This document shows positions 1 to 13,247 of a DNA stretch of 64,000 nucleotides, in pieces. Position 1 is the stretch's first letter. Every line of letters starts with the position of its first letter. This stretch comes from Chalara sp. BL73. Lineage: Eukaryota > Ascomycota > Leotiomycetes > Helotiales. The translations under genes and the position numbers were made by a program. The DNA is taken from contig CAKJVC010000057.1 in NCBI GenBank assembly GCA_918026815.1, positions 186,001 through 250,000 on the forward strand, written 5' to 3'. The notes under the pieces are model-generated. The model searched no databases and was not told the origin of the DNA. It was given only the letters and a program-made list of their open reading frames with translations.

Positions 1-3000
1 ACGAATAGCTAAACCGAAATTATAAACAAATATATCGACTTTCGACTTAAACTTTTTATTAATTACTATTAAAACAATTAAAGCAAACTGATTTTTATAA
101 TAAACAAAGTTTAAGTAATTTTTTTTTATACTTTTATCGGAATAACTTTATACTAGTTTAAATATAAAATAAAGTTTAAAAACAGTTAAAATTAAAAAAC
201 TTTAAAAACTTTTACTTTATTAAAAAAGTTAAATTATAAAAACGCTCGAAACTTAGCTAAACGCATAAAAAATGCTTAAAAAACTGTATAAAAAAATATA
301 AAAAAAGCTTAAAAACGCATAGCAACGCAAATAAACAAACATCGAAAATTTGTCGACTTTAAAATAAATAAAAAAGTTTACTTATCGACAAAAAACTTAA
401 AAAGCTTTTAACTAAACAAAAAGCTAGCTAACTAATACGAAAAACTTTTTCGGATTTTTAAACAAATAAAATACTCGTATAAATTAAAACTGCTATTAAA
501 TTCGAAAATTTACAATGTTTTTATACTAGAACTTTTAATAAAAAATCCGAACAACTTTTTACTAAAACAAAAAAATTCTAAACTTAGTAAACAAGTTATA
601 GTTAAACAAAAAAAATAAAAAATAAAAAAAATTGTAACAGTATGCAAATTTTGTAATTTATTAAAATATTAAGTAAATTAAGTAAAATACGACTTAAATA
701 CTACTTAGTATTTTGTATTAAACTTTATAAAAGTTTTTTACAAATTAAAGTTTTTTTACTTAGTATACTTATTAAAACCGAAATTACTTCGAAACTTATC
801 CGTTTAAATAAAAGCATAAAAAAACAAAGTAAAAAATATAAATTACTTAATAAACAACAAAATAGCAAACATAAATACCGATAAAATCATTATATTAACT
901 TTTTAAAAAAAAAGTAGCAAATTAAAACTAAAGTTTAATACCGGATTTTTTTTAAACAATATACTACGCTTTTTTTTTGCAGCTTTTCGAATTTTTTTTT
1001 TATTTTTATCGGAATTATAACTATTTTTAATATTATTATTTTCCGGCAAAAACAAAACGTTTTTTACAATAGTACTTTTAATTTAAACTACTTTTTTTTT
1101 TTTACGTTTACGTTTGCGAAACTTTAAAACAAAAATATTCGAAAAACAAAAACCGAAAATCTTGATTTTTTTTTGTAAATCAACAAAACTTTTTGCGATA
1201 TTTTGAAGCACGATTTAAACTAAAACCAAAAAAAATAAAAAACGACTTATATTTAAAAGCTTAATACTCGCAATTATTGCTGTATTAATAAAACGAAGCT
1301 TTTTTATTATTGCATTCGAAACTTTTATTTAAGTTTTAAACGTTTCGAACGTAGCAACTATAATAATACAGTTTAAAATCCGAACAGTAACAATATAAGC
1401 AAAACCGAGCTTAGTATTAACAAATTAACTGTATTTATTATTAATATAAACAGAAATTTGAAATGCTAAATGTTAATTTTTAAAACTAAGTATAAAATAA
1501 CTCGAGCATTTACTAAATAGCATTTTGTATTTTGTGCAATATAATAGTTACACTTTTTCGAATTCGTTTTTGCGAAGTAGTATTTATAAAAAACGTTTTT
1601 TTTAACCGAATTTCTATTTTTATTATAAACGTTGTTTTTTTACGTTTCGTAACGCGGAAACAACGCAAGTACTAAACGCGATACGTTTTTAAAAAAACAC
1701 TGAAAAAAATAAAAAGTAGTATTGTTAATTTGCAAACGCGTATTAACAAAAAAGTAAAACGCAAAACGCGGAAAACTGTAAAAACTTACAATGTAAATAT
1801 TAAACTAAAAACATAACAAATAAAAATCAAATATACTAAAAGCAAAAAAAAATAAAATAAAGCTATTTATTATAGTTGTAGTTGTAAATAAAAAAAAAAA
1901 AAAAAGTAAAAAAAAAAAATAGCTATTTTATATTTAAAGTTTCGACGGCAGTAATTCAGAATTACTAATTTAAAATTACTGATTTGCAACTAAGCAACAA
2001 CAAAAAAAAAAGCACGACCGGAATATACTTAAACGCGTTGTTATAACGAAATTAAAAAAAATAAACAATAAATAAAACAGCTTCGAAATACGTTGCTATT
2101 AACTAGAACAAAAAAAATCAAAAAAACTTACGCGTAACCGAGCTAATTATATTTCACAATATTTATACAAAACTTTTTAAAACACTAACTTTAACAAAGC
2201 TTAAAAACAAGCTTTTTTTTAAAAAAAAAGTAATATAACAATCGAAAGTATATAAACTTTTAATCACGTAGCAAAGTACAGACTTAAAATAGAAAAAAGT
2301 TTATACGAACTTTTTTCGAACATAGCACTTGTATTTTTTACGGACTTAAGTACAACACGAATTCCGGAAAAATATAAAAAGAAATATAAAAAGTGTTTTT
2401 TTTGTTTACAAGATTATTTTTTCTTTATGTTTTTTATATCTTTCGTAGTAGACCTCTTAGAATGCTACTATTAGCCTAAGATACGTACTCCCATATACCT
2501 CTACTCAGCCTGTAGTGTTCTAGCGTCGTTACATAAACCTTTTTTGCAAAGCGTCCTTGCAAAACGTCCTTGCAAAACGTTTTTGCAAAACGCCTGTAAC
2601 GCTTCGTAACGTTCTTTATTCGGTTCTCTTTACTTATTCTACAGCTCGGATATCGATTGTATTAGTGTCAATAAGCTGTTTTAGGGCCGTAAAAGCTTTG
2701 TTTTTAGTGAAAAAGTCAGCGAAATTGCTATTACTACTTATTTACTTGACTTTCGCGATCTTTTTTCGTTTATATAATTAGCGAAAGCATAAAACGTCGA
2801 TTATAAGCCGTTTTTTTATGTAGTTCTTAGTTTAACAAAGTAATCGTACAATAACTTTAAATCTGTGCAAAAAACTAAAAAAAAAGTAATATTAAAAATT
2901 TTGTCGATTGTAGTTTTAATCGAAACTTCAATATTAAATCTATAAACTATAGTATAAAACTCGGAAACTAATATGCTTTTTGTTACTTTTTTGCATTTAA

Positions 3001-6000
3001 CTAACGACTAGTAAATAATATTTGCTTAATTCTGACTGTTAGCTAACACTAATATATACTCGATTTAAAATAAAAAGTTTTTGTTAACAAAAAAAAAATC
3101 AGTAAATACTAGTAAATTTAAAGTTTTAATATTTAGTTTAACAAATCGAAAACTGCGAGTAAAATTGTCGATTTGCTATTAAAACTGCTTGTTTAAAGCT
3201 TTAATAGCTTTTTTGTTAAAATTAGTTGCTTAAACTGTAAAAAATAAATTAAAAAAAGTTTCAAATTGTAATACAAAAGCAATATAAGCTTTTTTTGCGC
3301 GTTAAGCAATATATTAATTTTTAATGTCGACAAGTTTAAAGTTTTTGCATTAGTATTTTTAAAAAAGCGTAATAGTTCCGGCTGCGTCGAGCTTTATAAA
3401 ATTTTTATTAAATTTGATTAAATAATCGAGTATAAAAGCTTTTTTATTTTTAACTAGTAATCGAGCTTGTTTTAGTTTGTTTTGTTTTAAATTTGTAAAA
3501 TCGAAGTTTCCGAAAAATAGCGTGTTGTTAATTTATAAACCGGCAAGCTCGAAAAATTAGTTGTTAAACAAAAAACATAAATCGTAAATTGATTAGCTTA
3601 TTTCGAATTTTTTTAAATAATACGTGTAATAAGTTTTAAATTAGTAGTTACCGGCTTTCGGAACGCTGTACAATAGTTTAACTATTTTAAAAATTAAGCT
3701 TTTGCTTAGTTTGCTAACTAATTTTAATAAAAACTTAATATAAAAATTACAATTAAATTTAGTAACTAATTAAACGTAAACTTAAAAAATATTTCGAAAG
3801 TATAAAGTTTTTACGAACTGTAAATAAGCCGTAAAGCAAAATATTAAGTATTAACTAACTTGTTAAATTGTAAATAATTAAGTTAGTACGATTTTTTTTT
3901 TTAAATTATTGTAAATTTAAACAATTAAGCATAATTTTTTAAAAGCTTAATTAGTTTTTTTATTTTTAATTTTGTCGACAAACTTTAAATTAAAAATTCG
4001 TACGTTTTAAAAAACTGTAACAAAGTTTACAATTTTAAACACTTTTTTTTTTAGCAAATTTGTAATTTCTAGTTAGCAAAAAACTGCGAAAAGTTCGCTT
4101 TTCTGTATATAAACCGTAATATTAAAAAAAAAGTTTTTACAAAGTTTTTTTCGGCCGCGTTTAACTAGTTGTAATAGTTGTAGCAGTAGCACAAAAACAG
4201 TAATTAAATTTTCGAGCTGTAACAGCTGTTTAAAACTTGTAACAAAATTTACAAATTGTAAAAATTGTACAAACTCGTTATTTTTTTGGCTTTTTTCTGT
4301 ATAGTAAAGTTTTACAGTTATTAATTAAAAAGTAGTTAAACTGTAAAATAAATCGATTATACATAATTTTTTTTTAATTAATATTAGTTTGTATAAACTA
4401 TTTTAGTAATTACGTTTTTTTGTATTGTTTTTTTTTATACTAGTATTAGCGAGTTTAAAAAAAAGTCGTAAATAACGTCGATTTTAAAACTATTTTGTAT
4501 ATTAAAAACGTTGTTAACTTAGCGTACAGTTTTAAGCTTTTTATTTTTTTTTATAGTTTTTTTAAAAACTGTAATTCGTTGCTAAACAGTAGCTAAAAAA
4601 GCGTCGAGTTTAGTAATTCGTAAATAAACTTCGTAAATTAATAGCGTAAATACAAATTTGTTAAAACTTGTAAAATTGTTTACAGCTTTAAAAGCTATTT
4701 GCAAAGTTATATTTTTGTCGATATTTTAAATTTCGGCCGTAATAATTTAAAAAGCACAATACAAAAAACTGTAGTATTGCTCGACTAGTTTAATTAAATT
4801 GTAAGCTTTTACAAGTACAGTTTTAATTTTAATGTTTATAAAACCGGTATATTGTTTAAATTTTTTGTTAACAAAATTTTTACTAGCGTTAATAGCAATC
4901 AAGTTAAAAAAGCTTAAATAAATATTAATTTAGTATATACGTAATATATTTTATATATATTTTGCGTTAATATTTTAAAGCTATTTTTTTGTTTAATATT
5001 AAATAGTTTAATCGACGATATAAAATAATAAACTTTTGTCGATATATATAATATCGACAATAATACAATAATTAAATTCGATATTGCTATTTTCGATTAT
5101 AAACTTAAATTTGCTAAAAAATTTGCTGTGTTTTTAGCAGTAAAAACAATATCGAGTTAAATACTTTAAAGCACTTTTACTAATTTTATAACTAGCACGA
5201 ATTAATACTGTTTCGAGTTTACTTACTAAAAAATAGTCGAATCGGTAATAAAGCCGACGTAGCTTTAAATTAGTAAAGTAATAAAAGTTATTGTCGAAAA
5301 AGTTTTTTAAAAAAAACTGTAATAAAATATTTTAAAACAAAAATAAATAGCTAAAACAACGTACAATTAATACGTTGCTATTCGAAGTAACTAAAACGTT
5401 TTTTAAGTTGTTTAAATAAATTTGTAAAAAATTTATATTCGCAAAACTAAAAAAAAAAAAAAAATTTATTTCGACTATATAAAATTGTATTTAGCTTAAT
5501 AAAGTATCGAAAAAAATAAAACTAATTAACGTTATAAATTTAATACTAAACTGTATTTTAACTATTTTTTTTGTTGTATTGTCGATATTAATATTAAAGC
5601 TATTTTAGCGCTGTAAAGCTTAAAGCTAGCTATAGCCGACTATCGAGTGTTTAAATGCGCCGATATCGATTATAATACTGTAAAATTAACTAAAGTTGTA
5701 GCGTAATAAATTAATAAATATAACAATATAAACGTTAGTATTGTACGAATTGTTTTTAAAGTTAACTGTAAAACTATTGTTGTAAATATAGCTTGTAGCA
5801 GTAATTAAATAGTTTACGAATCGATTGTTTAGTTTTGTAACTAGCGAAACTGCGTTACTATTTGTAAAATAATTTATTACAAAACATTTTGTTTAATTAG
5901 TAAAATTAAATTTAAAGCTTATATTAAAAAAAAAGTCGAAATTAAAGTCGACTTTAACTATTAAAACACTGAAAGCTTTATTAATACTTTCAGAATTATT

Positions 6001-7440
6001 TTTGCTATTTTCGTTGTTTTTAAATATTATAATATATTAGCGTAAACTGTCGTTAAAACGTTTGTTGAAATTAAATGTTTTAATGTCGAATTTGTTTAAA
6101 TTACGAACTTTAAATCGAGCTTTTGTTTTTTTTTGTTTTTCGGAACTATATTTTTACAAACGACAATTTTTTTTTTTGTATACGAAATAACAGTTTTTGT
6201 ATTATAAACTATACTAGCGATTTTTTAAGTTGTAATTGTGCTTTTTGCTGTAGTATTAACAATTTGTAAAGTACGCTATAAAATCCGAGTTAACTATTTC
6301 GTAAATTGCAATTAAAAAACGTAAATTATTAATTAAGCTCGCTACAATACTTGCGAATTTATAGCAAACGTATTAACAAGCTTTATTTTGTTAACAAACT
6401 GTAATAAACTTATTGTAAAAAAAATTTTTAAATTAAAAACTGATATTTAAGCTATACTAAAACTAGTATAAGTTTTTAACTAAAAACTAAAAGCATTTTG
6501 TAGTCGGCTTTTTAAAGTTGCTTACAATTACGTTTTAAAAAGTTGTATTGTTTTACTGACTTAATATACTACGTTTATATTTAAGTTTTTTAAAGTAATT
6601 AAAAGTTGCAGTATATATTTAATTAAAAATAGCAATACTGTTAATGTTTTTAAAGTTAGTATAATAGTAGTTAAAAGCTAAATTTCGTAGTATAGTCGAA
6701 TAAATTTAAACTAATACTATTTTTAGTATTTTTGTTTTGCTGTATAAATCGAAAAAAATAGTTAGTTTAAAGTTAAAATTGTTATTTTTTTTACTGTATT
6801 TAATATTTTCGCTATACAATTTAGTTAAAGCGGCTAATTTTTTGCTATAACTGTAGTTTTTTTTTAGCTGTAATTTTATATTAAGTTTTTGCAATTGCTA
6901 AATTTGTTTTTAAAACTTGTAAACCGTAAATCGTTTTTGTATTCGTTTAAAAAGCTTTACGAATATTATTTTGCTTAAATTTCTTAGTTAGTTTAACAAA
7001 GTTTTAATTTTTTAATTTTTTTAAGTATAGCGTTTTTTTTTATTTACTACGTTATATAAAGTTTAACTTAAAAATTTAAATTTGTTGTAAAGTAGTATAT
7101 AAACGTTACTGTTATGCAAATAAGCTCGTAAGTTTTAGCGAATTAAAAAAATAACTTTGTTAAATTTTTTTTTGTTGAAATTTTTAAAATTATTTTAAAA
7201 AAGCTTTTAAAAGTCGATATTTAGCTTTGTATTATTAGTGTATTTTTTGATTTTTGCTATTACGTATAAATTAAAGTTTTTTACTGTAGCTTTTTTTGCG
7301 TTGATACTATATTGCTATTTATTTCTGTCGATTAGTTTTTGCTTTCCGGAAAAGCTTGCAAAAATAGCTATAATTAGCTAAATACGCGTACAGTTCTGTT
7401 TAAAAATTAGTTCGAAACAAATAAAGTTGCAAATTCGATA
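1..7440. repeat. AT-rich, RIP-like block without credible genes
   Basis: Almost every line is A/T with scattered CG dinucleotides, frequent TpA, and no open frame with recognisable protein features. The few short frames of 60-75 codons have low-complexity composition and no conserved motif. This is what RIP-mutated transposon remains look like in Pezizomycotina. The only element I can delimit is the LTR at 2234-2533. A change to ordinary base composition occurs at about 7,440. I see no telomere repeat, rRNA or tRNA here. Confidence 0.8.
2234..2533 (+). mobile_element. LTR of family 1 (RIP-mutated copy, 300 bp)
   Basis: It starts TATAACAATCGAAAG, a C/T-mutated form of TGTAACAATCG, and ends GCGTCGTTACA. 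It matches the copies at 57101-57400 and 60807-61106 along its length and is also exactly 300 bp. The 55 bp just upstream (2178-2233) also match the sequence upstream of the 60807 copy, so this is the 3' LTR of a longer element whose inner part lies at lower coordinates. I could not find its 5' LTR, and the flanks show no matching target-site duplication. Confidence 0.7.
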
Positions 7441-7596
7441 CAACGTTACAAAAATTAAGAAATAAAGTTTGCATTAGATTGAATTGATTGAAGTTCGATA
7501 TTCTGATCTGAAAAATCTAACTGATCAGTGTCGGATTACTTTACTTGTGGCAACACCACGTTTTTACGTGGATTGCTTAGGTTGAATGTGATTGAT

Positions 7597-8340
7597 TGTT
7601 GAAGATTGAATGGAGGAATGAGGATATGCCCCTTCCAGGGTCATGTGACGGTGTCACATGACCTGTCCCCCATTCAATAGCTAATCTACGTACAAACAGA
7701 GGATGATATCTTCCAGTCCTATTTATAATTCCTTCTTCTCAATCAACGCTTCGACCACGAATCGACTACATATGCGCGCACCGCACATCTTTAAGATCTA
7801 CCTTTGTCTCCGATCCTTAAATGCTACGGATACGCAGAGTTGACAGAGATATCACAAGCCCGTTCTCGACACAAACGGGATCCCTTCCGTTCAACCCGGT
7901 ATACTTCTGCTGCGTATCTGGATTTTCTGATTCAAGAGAAAGACCTTATAAGTAGCGAGAATCAGCAATAGTGACGCTATTTTCGGGACAGGCCTCCATT
8001 TGCGTGCATTCTCCTTGGAATCGTCCACGAGGACATTCCTTCCTGCAGCCTAGTGGGCAGAAATCTTTCTTATCAGCCCAAACTGATAAGCTCTGGGCAG
8101 GAGAGTCTCGCTCGCTTTCACGAGTGCGGTGTGTTACACGTTGATGTTGGCGATCTATACTATGCTCTCGTTGCAAAATCGCACGGACAGATTATTTGGG
8201 CTGGGTTTGGCATGCCTTATCCTTGTGGGCAGGGAGCGTTGCGGGACTTTTATCAGAAAGCTGCAATGGAAGTGCGTCTTTGGGAATCTTTATTTGCAAA
8301 GCAGCGCCCAAAAAAAAGGCGAATAAGATAGCAGGTTGTC
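7597..8340. repeat. Possible LTR-like sequence with a perfect palindrome
   Basis: From 7597 the sequence begins TGTTGAAG and 42 bp later carries a perfect inverted repeat, GGTCATGTGAC at 7639-7649 and GTCACATGACC at 7653-7663, with the spacer GGT. The TGTTGAAG start followed by CATGTGAC/CACGTGA boxes resembles the candidate LTR at 42036. I could not fix the right end. A 92-codon frame at 8053-8331 has no motif I recognise and is not called as a gene. Confidence 0.3.
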
Positions 8341-8784
8341 AGTAATAGGATTAGATAGGACTTATTTTGGATTATATCGAGGATGTATTTTTATTCTACT
8401 ATAGCTTTAGAGTGATCGAGCTCGAAGTTAAAATACTTTTGTTCGTGTTCGTTTTCCTTGCTGTTTATCCAAACAAGACACGGCGAGCGCGTCATTATAG
8501 GAAAGTAGATCGCGAAATAGTGTTTGGGCGAAAGTTGAGCGGTGAAATTCGACATGGAAAAGTCTTTAAATTTGCGGCACAAAAGTTTGTGGGTTCGCCA
8601 GTCGGCCGGTTGACATTCCAGGGAGCAGTACGCAGCAGAGCGGCACGTCGTACAGTGCCGCGTATGAAACGCGTTTCAGATTGTACAGTACAGGGGGTCA
8701 ACGGGTTTCAATACACTGACTACCATCAACGTATTCCACCACTAAGTAGCCCTTAGCACTAAGTGGCCCGTTTGCCATCTGACA

Positions 8785-8990
8785 GAGCTAGAATCACGTG
8801 TATACTCCTTTCCAGCTGTACAAAACTAAAATCACATACGTACAGCTACAGCTGTACAGAACTAGAATCACGTAGGTACTTTTTTCCAGCTGTACAAAGC
8901 GAGAATCACGTGCGTAAAGCTACAGCTGTACAGAACCGGAATTATATACGTACTTTCGCCAGCTGTAGAAAGCCAGATTTACGTTTATAT
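8785..8990 (+). repeat. Tandem repeat, alternating 36/38-bp units (74-bp period)
   Basis: The core AGCTGTA recurs at 8814, 8850, 8888, 8924 and 8961, with spacings of 36, 38, 36 and 37. Each core is followed by an imperfect AATCACGTACGTA-like tail. Alternate units resemble each other most, so the real period is about 74 bp. CAGCTG and TGTACA palindromes overlap in most units. A degenerate first unit is visible near 8785. The repeat lies at the edge of an AT-rich patch (about 9,000-9,250). Confidence 0.7.
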
Positions 8991-9486
8991 AAGCGTGTTT
9001 GCTAATATAACTTTTATTTATATAATATTTTAGTAATAACAATAATAAACATAATAAATAACAATAGTTTTATTAAGTTCTTTGTTAAAAAGAATCACAT
9101 GTTTTTTAACATTCAAAATATGTCGAAAAGCACGTAACTTTAAATTTTTAATATTGACTAAACTAATCAATAAAACTATTGTTTTTATGTTATATTTACT
9201 TTTGTTGCTATTGAAATAGGATATTTATAATAGTTAAGCTAGTTTAAATTGTTACAATTCCCTAACCCTATCTCGAAACTTAGCACTAGAATTAGAGGAG
9301 GAGGGACTTGATACATCCAATAATCCCCGCGTTAAACTCTGTCACACACTAGCTTAGTGTCATTGAAGACCAAATGCTTGAGATCTGCTTCATTTATTTT
9401 CTCAAAGGTTGAAAACGGCTTGAAACTTCGGACATGGCCAGATAGCTTTCCCTAAACGACCGACAACATTGAGGCTATCCTAACAA

Positions 9487-10890
9487 TCAATGAAATCCAT
9501 TTGCAAACACGTACCCATGAGCTCCGTTTTCCTGGGGTCTCCTCTCAATGCCGAGCTTCTGGTCTAAAAACTTGAAACACCGGTGCTGTAGAAGAGGCCA
9601 CGCTCCGGATTTGGCCTGGGCACCGCCCTGAGACCATTCCTTTGGAATCCAAAGCTCTTTCTGTTCCTCTGGGACATTGACTAGATTTCTCAAGATTGCC
9701 CCGGTACTCATTTCGGGCAGGAAAAGTTTTGGATCACCCGCAGCACCAGTGACCAGGACAGGACACCTGACCCATTCCAAGTAGTCACGATTGCCATGAC
9801 CTTTATTGGCTGTAATGGTCTTGTCCAGACGGAAGGTGTACTGCTTCATGTCGCGGATCATCTGAGCGGGGTTGGAGCTCCCAAACATCTGCCCGCCCTG
9901 CGCAAAGGTATACTTGGTGGCCACGTCCAGTTTGGAGTGCTCAACCACGGCAAAGTCGACAAAACCATCACCCATATAGTTGCGTTCCCAGGGCCACATA
10001 AACCAGCGTGGCATACGCGACATGGCGAGGTCATAGAAGTCATATATGGGGTCAACCGCAACACAAGCTTTGATGCGGGGATCTGCAGCGCCCCGGAGAG
10101 CTAGGTATCCGCCGAGGGACTGGCCCGTGATGGCGATGGCGTCGAGATCAAGATTAGCTTCGGGATATTGGTCTGTGTACGATTTGAGGAAGTCTAGAAC
10201 CGCCTCGACGACAACCTCGCCATCAGGCCGGAGGGGCACACCGTCCTCGCGTAACACCAGACCCTGGCCGGGACCGTCAAAAGTCAAGACTGCGTAACCC
10301 AGGCCGGGTCCTTCAGCAGCGGATAGAAAGTAAAGCTCCTCCTGTGTCGAGTCTGCGCCGCCAAGGCAGATCAATGTTGGTGTTTTACGTCCCTCCAAAC
10401 GCTGGGACTCGGACGGGAGATGCAGCCAACCCGGCAGCTGGAGAGGAGTAGCGCGATACTCAGGTGGCTGGAAGGGAATGCGGATCCGGCGCACCTCATG
10501 CTCCATGAGCTTTGCAGCTTGCTCGAAACTTGAGATACTGCGGTGGTACAGAGACAGGAAATGGGGCTGTTCCTTCTCGGGCATGACGGGGAACATGTAC
10601 TGGGCACAGCGGAAGTAATTGCTGGCGCGCAGATAGGCCCCTTTCGCTGCCGAGCTGTGCCCGCTCTTTTGCATCTGCTCAGCCCATGTCTGCGTTCTCT
10701 CGGCTAAGGCGAGAAACTTGTGAGACCAATCGCTGGCATCGTTGGGTTTGAGTGAGGCTACGAGCTCCAGAAACTCGGCCGCATCACAACCTCCATATGG
10801 GGCAGCGCCCAGCAGTCGCAACAGCTCAAGATTGTACCATTTGTATTCGAAGTAATGGCGGCTGGGCGAGTACGTGTAAAATGGATACAT
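9487..10890 (-). CDS. Alpha/beta hydrolase of the PKS-NRPS cluster (467 aa)
   Basis: Intronless gene for an alpha/beta hydrolase of the FrsA/peptidase-S9-like group that accompanies many fungal PKS-NRPS clusters (for example the hydrolases of cytochalasan and UCS1025A clusters). Visible features are a helical N-terminal part (1-140), the oxyanion strand PTLICLGGAD (171-180), the nucleophile elbow GQSLGG with Ser258, a likely acid Asp386 and a likely base His436. In related clusters such enzymes are tied to cyclisation of the released amino aldehyde, which is my inference here. It is divergently transcribed from the MFS transporter across a 433-bp shared promoter. The ATG at 10890 is the first in frame and gives the usual length. 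It is the leftmost cluster gene I can see. Confidence 0.85.
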   Translation of the reverse strand: MYPFYTYSPSRHYFEYKWYNLELLRLLGAAPYGGCDAAEFLELVASLKPNDASDWSHKFLALAERTQTWAEQMQKSGHSSAAKGAYLRASNYFRCAQYMFPVMPEKEQPHFLSLYHRSISSFEQAAKLMEHEVRRIRIPFQPPEYRATPLQLPGWLHLPSESQRLEGRKTPTLICLGGADSTQEELYFLSAAEGPGLGYAVLTFDGPGQGLVLREDGVPLRPDGEVVVEAVLDFLKSYTDQYPEANLDLDAIAITGQSLGGYLALRGAADPRIKACVAVDPIYDFYDLAMSRMPRWFMWPWERNYMGDGFVDFAVVEHSKLDVATKYTFAQGGQMFGSSNPAQMIRDMKQYTFRLDKTITANKGHGNRDYLEWVRCPVLVTGAAGDPKLFLPEMSTGAILRNLVNVPEEQKELWIPKEWSQGGAQAKSGAWPLLQHRCFKFLDQKLGIERRPQENGAHGYVFANGFH

Positions 10891-11323
10891 GGCACAGAGA
10901 ATTGCAGGAAGCGGTGCGAATCAATGGGACGAGTGCTCCATCAGGCGGATGAGGAGGGATTTCAGCGGCTTCAAAAGGGACCAGAGGAAGAGGCTTGCCA
11001 GCCAACCAGCATCGCAACGCCGAATTACGCCTATCCGTTTACTGCCGTAAATGGGCGCCACGGCACTTGAGATGCCGGCGCCCCAGGATATCAGAATGCA
11101 TGTGGCCGAGCTTGACAAATCCAGCCAACACGTGATTAAGTGGCCGAAAGTGGCCGATCTTGGGCGTTATGTGACCGAAACACACCTTAAGACCAGCCTT
11201 GCACTATCCATTGAGTCTCCCATTCTTTCACCCGATTCTCTTTCCTTAGTTTTCCTACGATTCTCAAACACGGGTTAGCCTTAAATCTTACTCCCCCTAT
11301 TCGCCAGCCACCTTCAACACAAC
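10891..11323. promoter_or_regulatory. Divergent promoter, hydrolase / MFS transporter
   Basis: This 433-bp gap separates the hydrolase (minus) from the transporter (plus). It contains several GGCCGA boxes on the plus strand around 11105-11160 and a near AflR-type half-site pair TCG(N6)CGA near 11011 whose spacing is one base too long. I see no gene here. Control by the cluster regulator is inferred only from position. Confidence 0.4.
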
Positions 11324-13247
11324 ATGTCTGGGGCAGATGAGCCAAGCGGCTCACCGCAGGTAGCGGAACCAGAAGAAGCCAAGGATTCTACAGCTGAAGG
11401 CAGTGCGACTGCAGCCTCCGAAAAACCAGTTGAGACTGGCACTTCGGCTACCACAGGCTCCTTCCGCTTTTGGGCAATCATTGCGTCTATGGCGTTCACG
11501 GCTCTCTGTTCCTCGATCGAAGGCACCATCATCACCAGTGCCCTACCAAGCATCACCAAAGACCTTGGTGGTGGTAATACCTTCATCTGGGTTCCCAATG
11601 CTTACTTCCTGGCCACCATTGTCATCCTGCCACTCATGGCCCAGGCCAGTAATCTTTTTGGCCGGCGGTGGCTGACTTTGATCTCTGTTGCTCTGTTCGC
11701 TTTGGGCAGCGGTATCTGCGGCGGCGCGAGGAATCAAGCTATGCTCATTGGTGGCCGTGTTGTGTAAGTAATATGCTCCCTCCATGCCTCTTGATCAACG
11801 CTGCGGATGATCACTGACTTCTCGGGGACCATCAGTCAAGGTCTTGGTGGCGGCGGGATAGCCCTGATGATCAACATCGTCCTTACAGATCTGGTGCCAC
11901 TCCGCGAGCGAGGGAAGTACATGGCCATAGTACAGATGGTTTCTGCCGTCGGAGCTGCGTTGGGCCCATTCCTTGGTGGCATTCTGACCGAAAGGAGTAC
12001 GTGGCGCTGGGTATTCTACATTAATATCCCAATTGCTGGAAGTAAGGCGGTTAGGCTGACACAAAGTATAAGAAGTAACTAACGTTTGCAAACAGCTTCT
12101 CTCTTCGCCCTTTTCTTTTTCTTACGTGTGGCCAAACCACCAGGGACAACCTTGCAACAAAAAATCTCGCGCATTGACTTCGCCGGTAACGCTATCTTCA
12201 TTGTTTCAACCATTGCGGTTCTCATCGGTATCACCTGGGGAGGCACCGTGTACTCATGGCAATCATACCACGTCCTCGTGCCACTTATACTCGGCTTCTT
12301 TGGCCTCGGTCTCTTCGTCGCCTATGAGTGGACACTCGCTAAGAATCCCTCACTTCCAAAGGCTGTCATCATGAACCGCACGGCGGCTGCGGTTCTCGCT
12401 CTTACATTTTGCCATACCGTCTGCACCTATTGGGCCTTCTATTTCATGCCCATTTACTTCCAAGCCGTCAAGGGAACGACAACGCTCACGTCAGGGGTTG
12501 ACTCTCTACCTCTCTTTGCCGGGATTTTCCCATTCGCTATCATTGGTGGTACACTCCTCTCCAAATGGGGCCGCTATAAGCCACTCCATCTTATCGGCAT
12601 GGCTATTCTCACCATCTCTTTCGGTCTCTTCAGCATTCTCACGCCACACTCAAGCAAAGCCGCCTGGGCTTGTTTCGAACTGATCTTTGCCGTCGGCGCC
12701 GGCCTTATGATCGCCATCCTTCTTCCGGCCATGCAGGCGCCTTTAGACGAAAATCTGGTTGCCCTTTCAACTGGCGTCTGGACCTTTGTCCGCAGCTTCG
12801 GTACTGTTTGGGGTGTTACCATTCCTGCGGCCATTTTCGATAACGAGTGCCGCACAAAGGCCGACGGCTTGACTGACAAGAACCTGACTTCACTTCTGAG
12901 TGGTGGCAAGGCATATCAGCATGCGACGAGGGAATTTTTGGACACTATTCAGGACCCAGCTTCTCGCGCTCAAGTTGTTGACCTATTTAGCTCTGTAAGT
13001 TATCGCTCACTCTGCACACAGCTGAAGAATCCTGCTCATCTCAAGTCAGTCCATGAAAACCGTTTGGTATGTGGGCATTGCCTTTGCCGGTCTTGGCTGG
13101 CTATTAGTTTGGCTTGAGAAGGAAGTCACTTTACGATCTAAACTTAACACCAAGTTTGGCCTCGAAGAGAAAAAGAAGCAGCAGCAGGACCTTGAGCAGA
13201 GCGAGAGCTCAGAGACCGCGATCAAGAAGAACGCTGAATCTGATTGA
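11324..13247 (+). CDS. MFS transporter, DHA family, about 580 aa, four exons
   Basis: Major facilitator drug:H+ antiporter, probably exporting the cluster product through the plasma membrane. My exon model is 11324-11763, 11836-12041, 12096-12994 and 13050-13247, all with GT-AG borders and matching phases. The N-terminal about 45 residues are acidic and Ser/Thr-rich. Then come many hydrophobic helices with VGAALGPFLGG (antiporter motif C), the STWRWVFYINIP signature typical of the 14-helix DHA2 branch, and a charged Lys/Gln/Glu-rich C-terminal tail. The last exon could start at an earlier AG, but the acceptor at 13049 keeps the conserved SMKTVWYVGI helix. It sits between the hydrolase and the methyltransferase, as an export gene in such a cluster would. 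Confidence 0.85.

Noticed and set aside
1..7440. Possible telomere or CRISPR-like array in the AT-rich block
   Set aside because: No TTAGGG-type tandem repeats and no regular spacer pattern; only decayed AT-rich sequence.
8053..8331. 92-codon plus-strand frame in the transition region
   Set aside because: No recognisable domain and it overlaps other frames of similar length; may be a repeat remnant but not supportable as a gene.
11005..11025. AflR-like half sites TCG...CGA in the hydrolase/MFS promoter
   Set aside because: Spacing is six bases rather than five and the inner bases do not fit the consensus.
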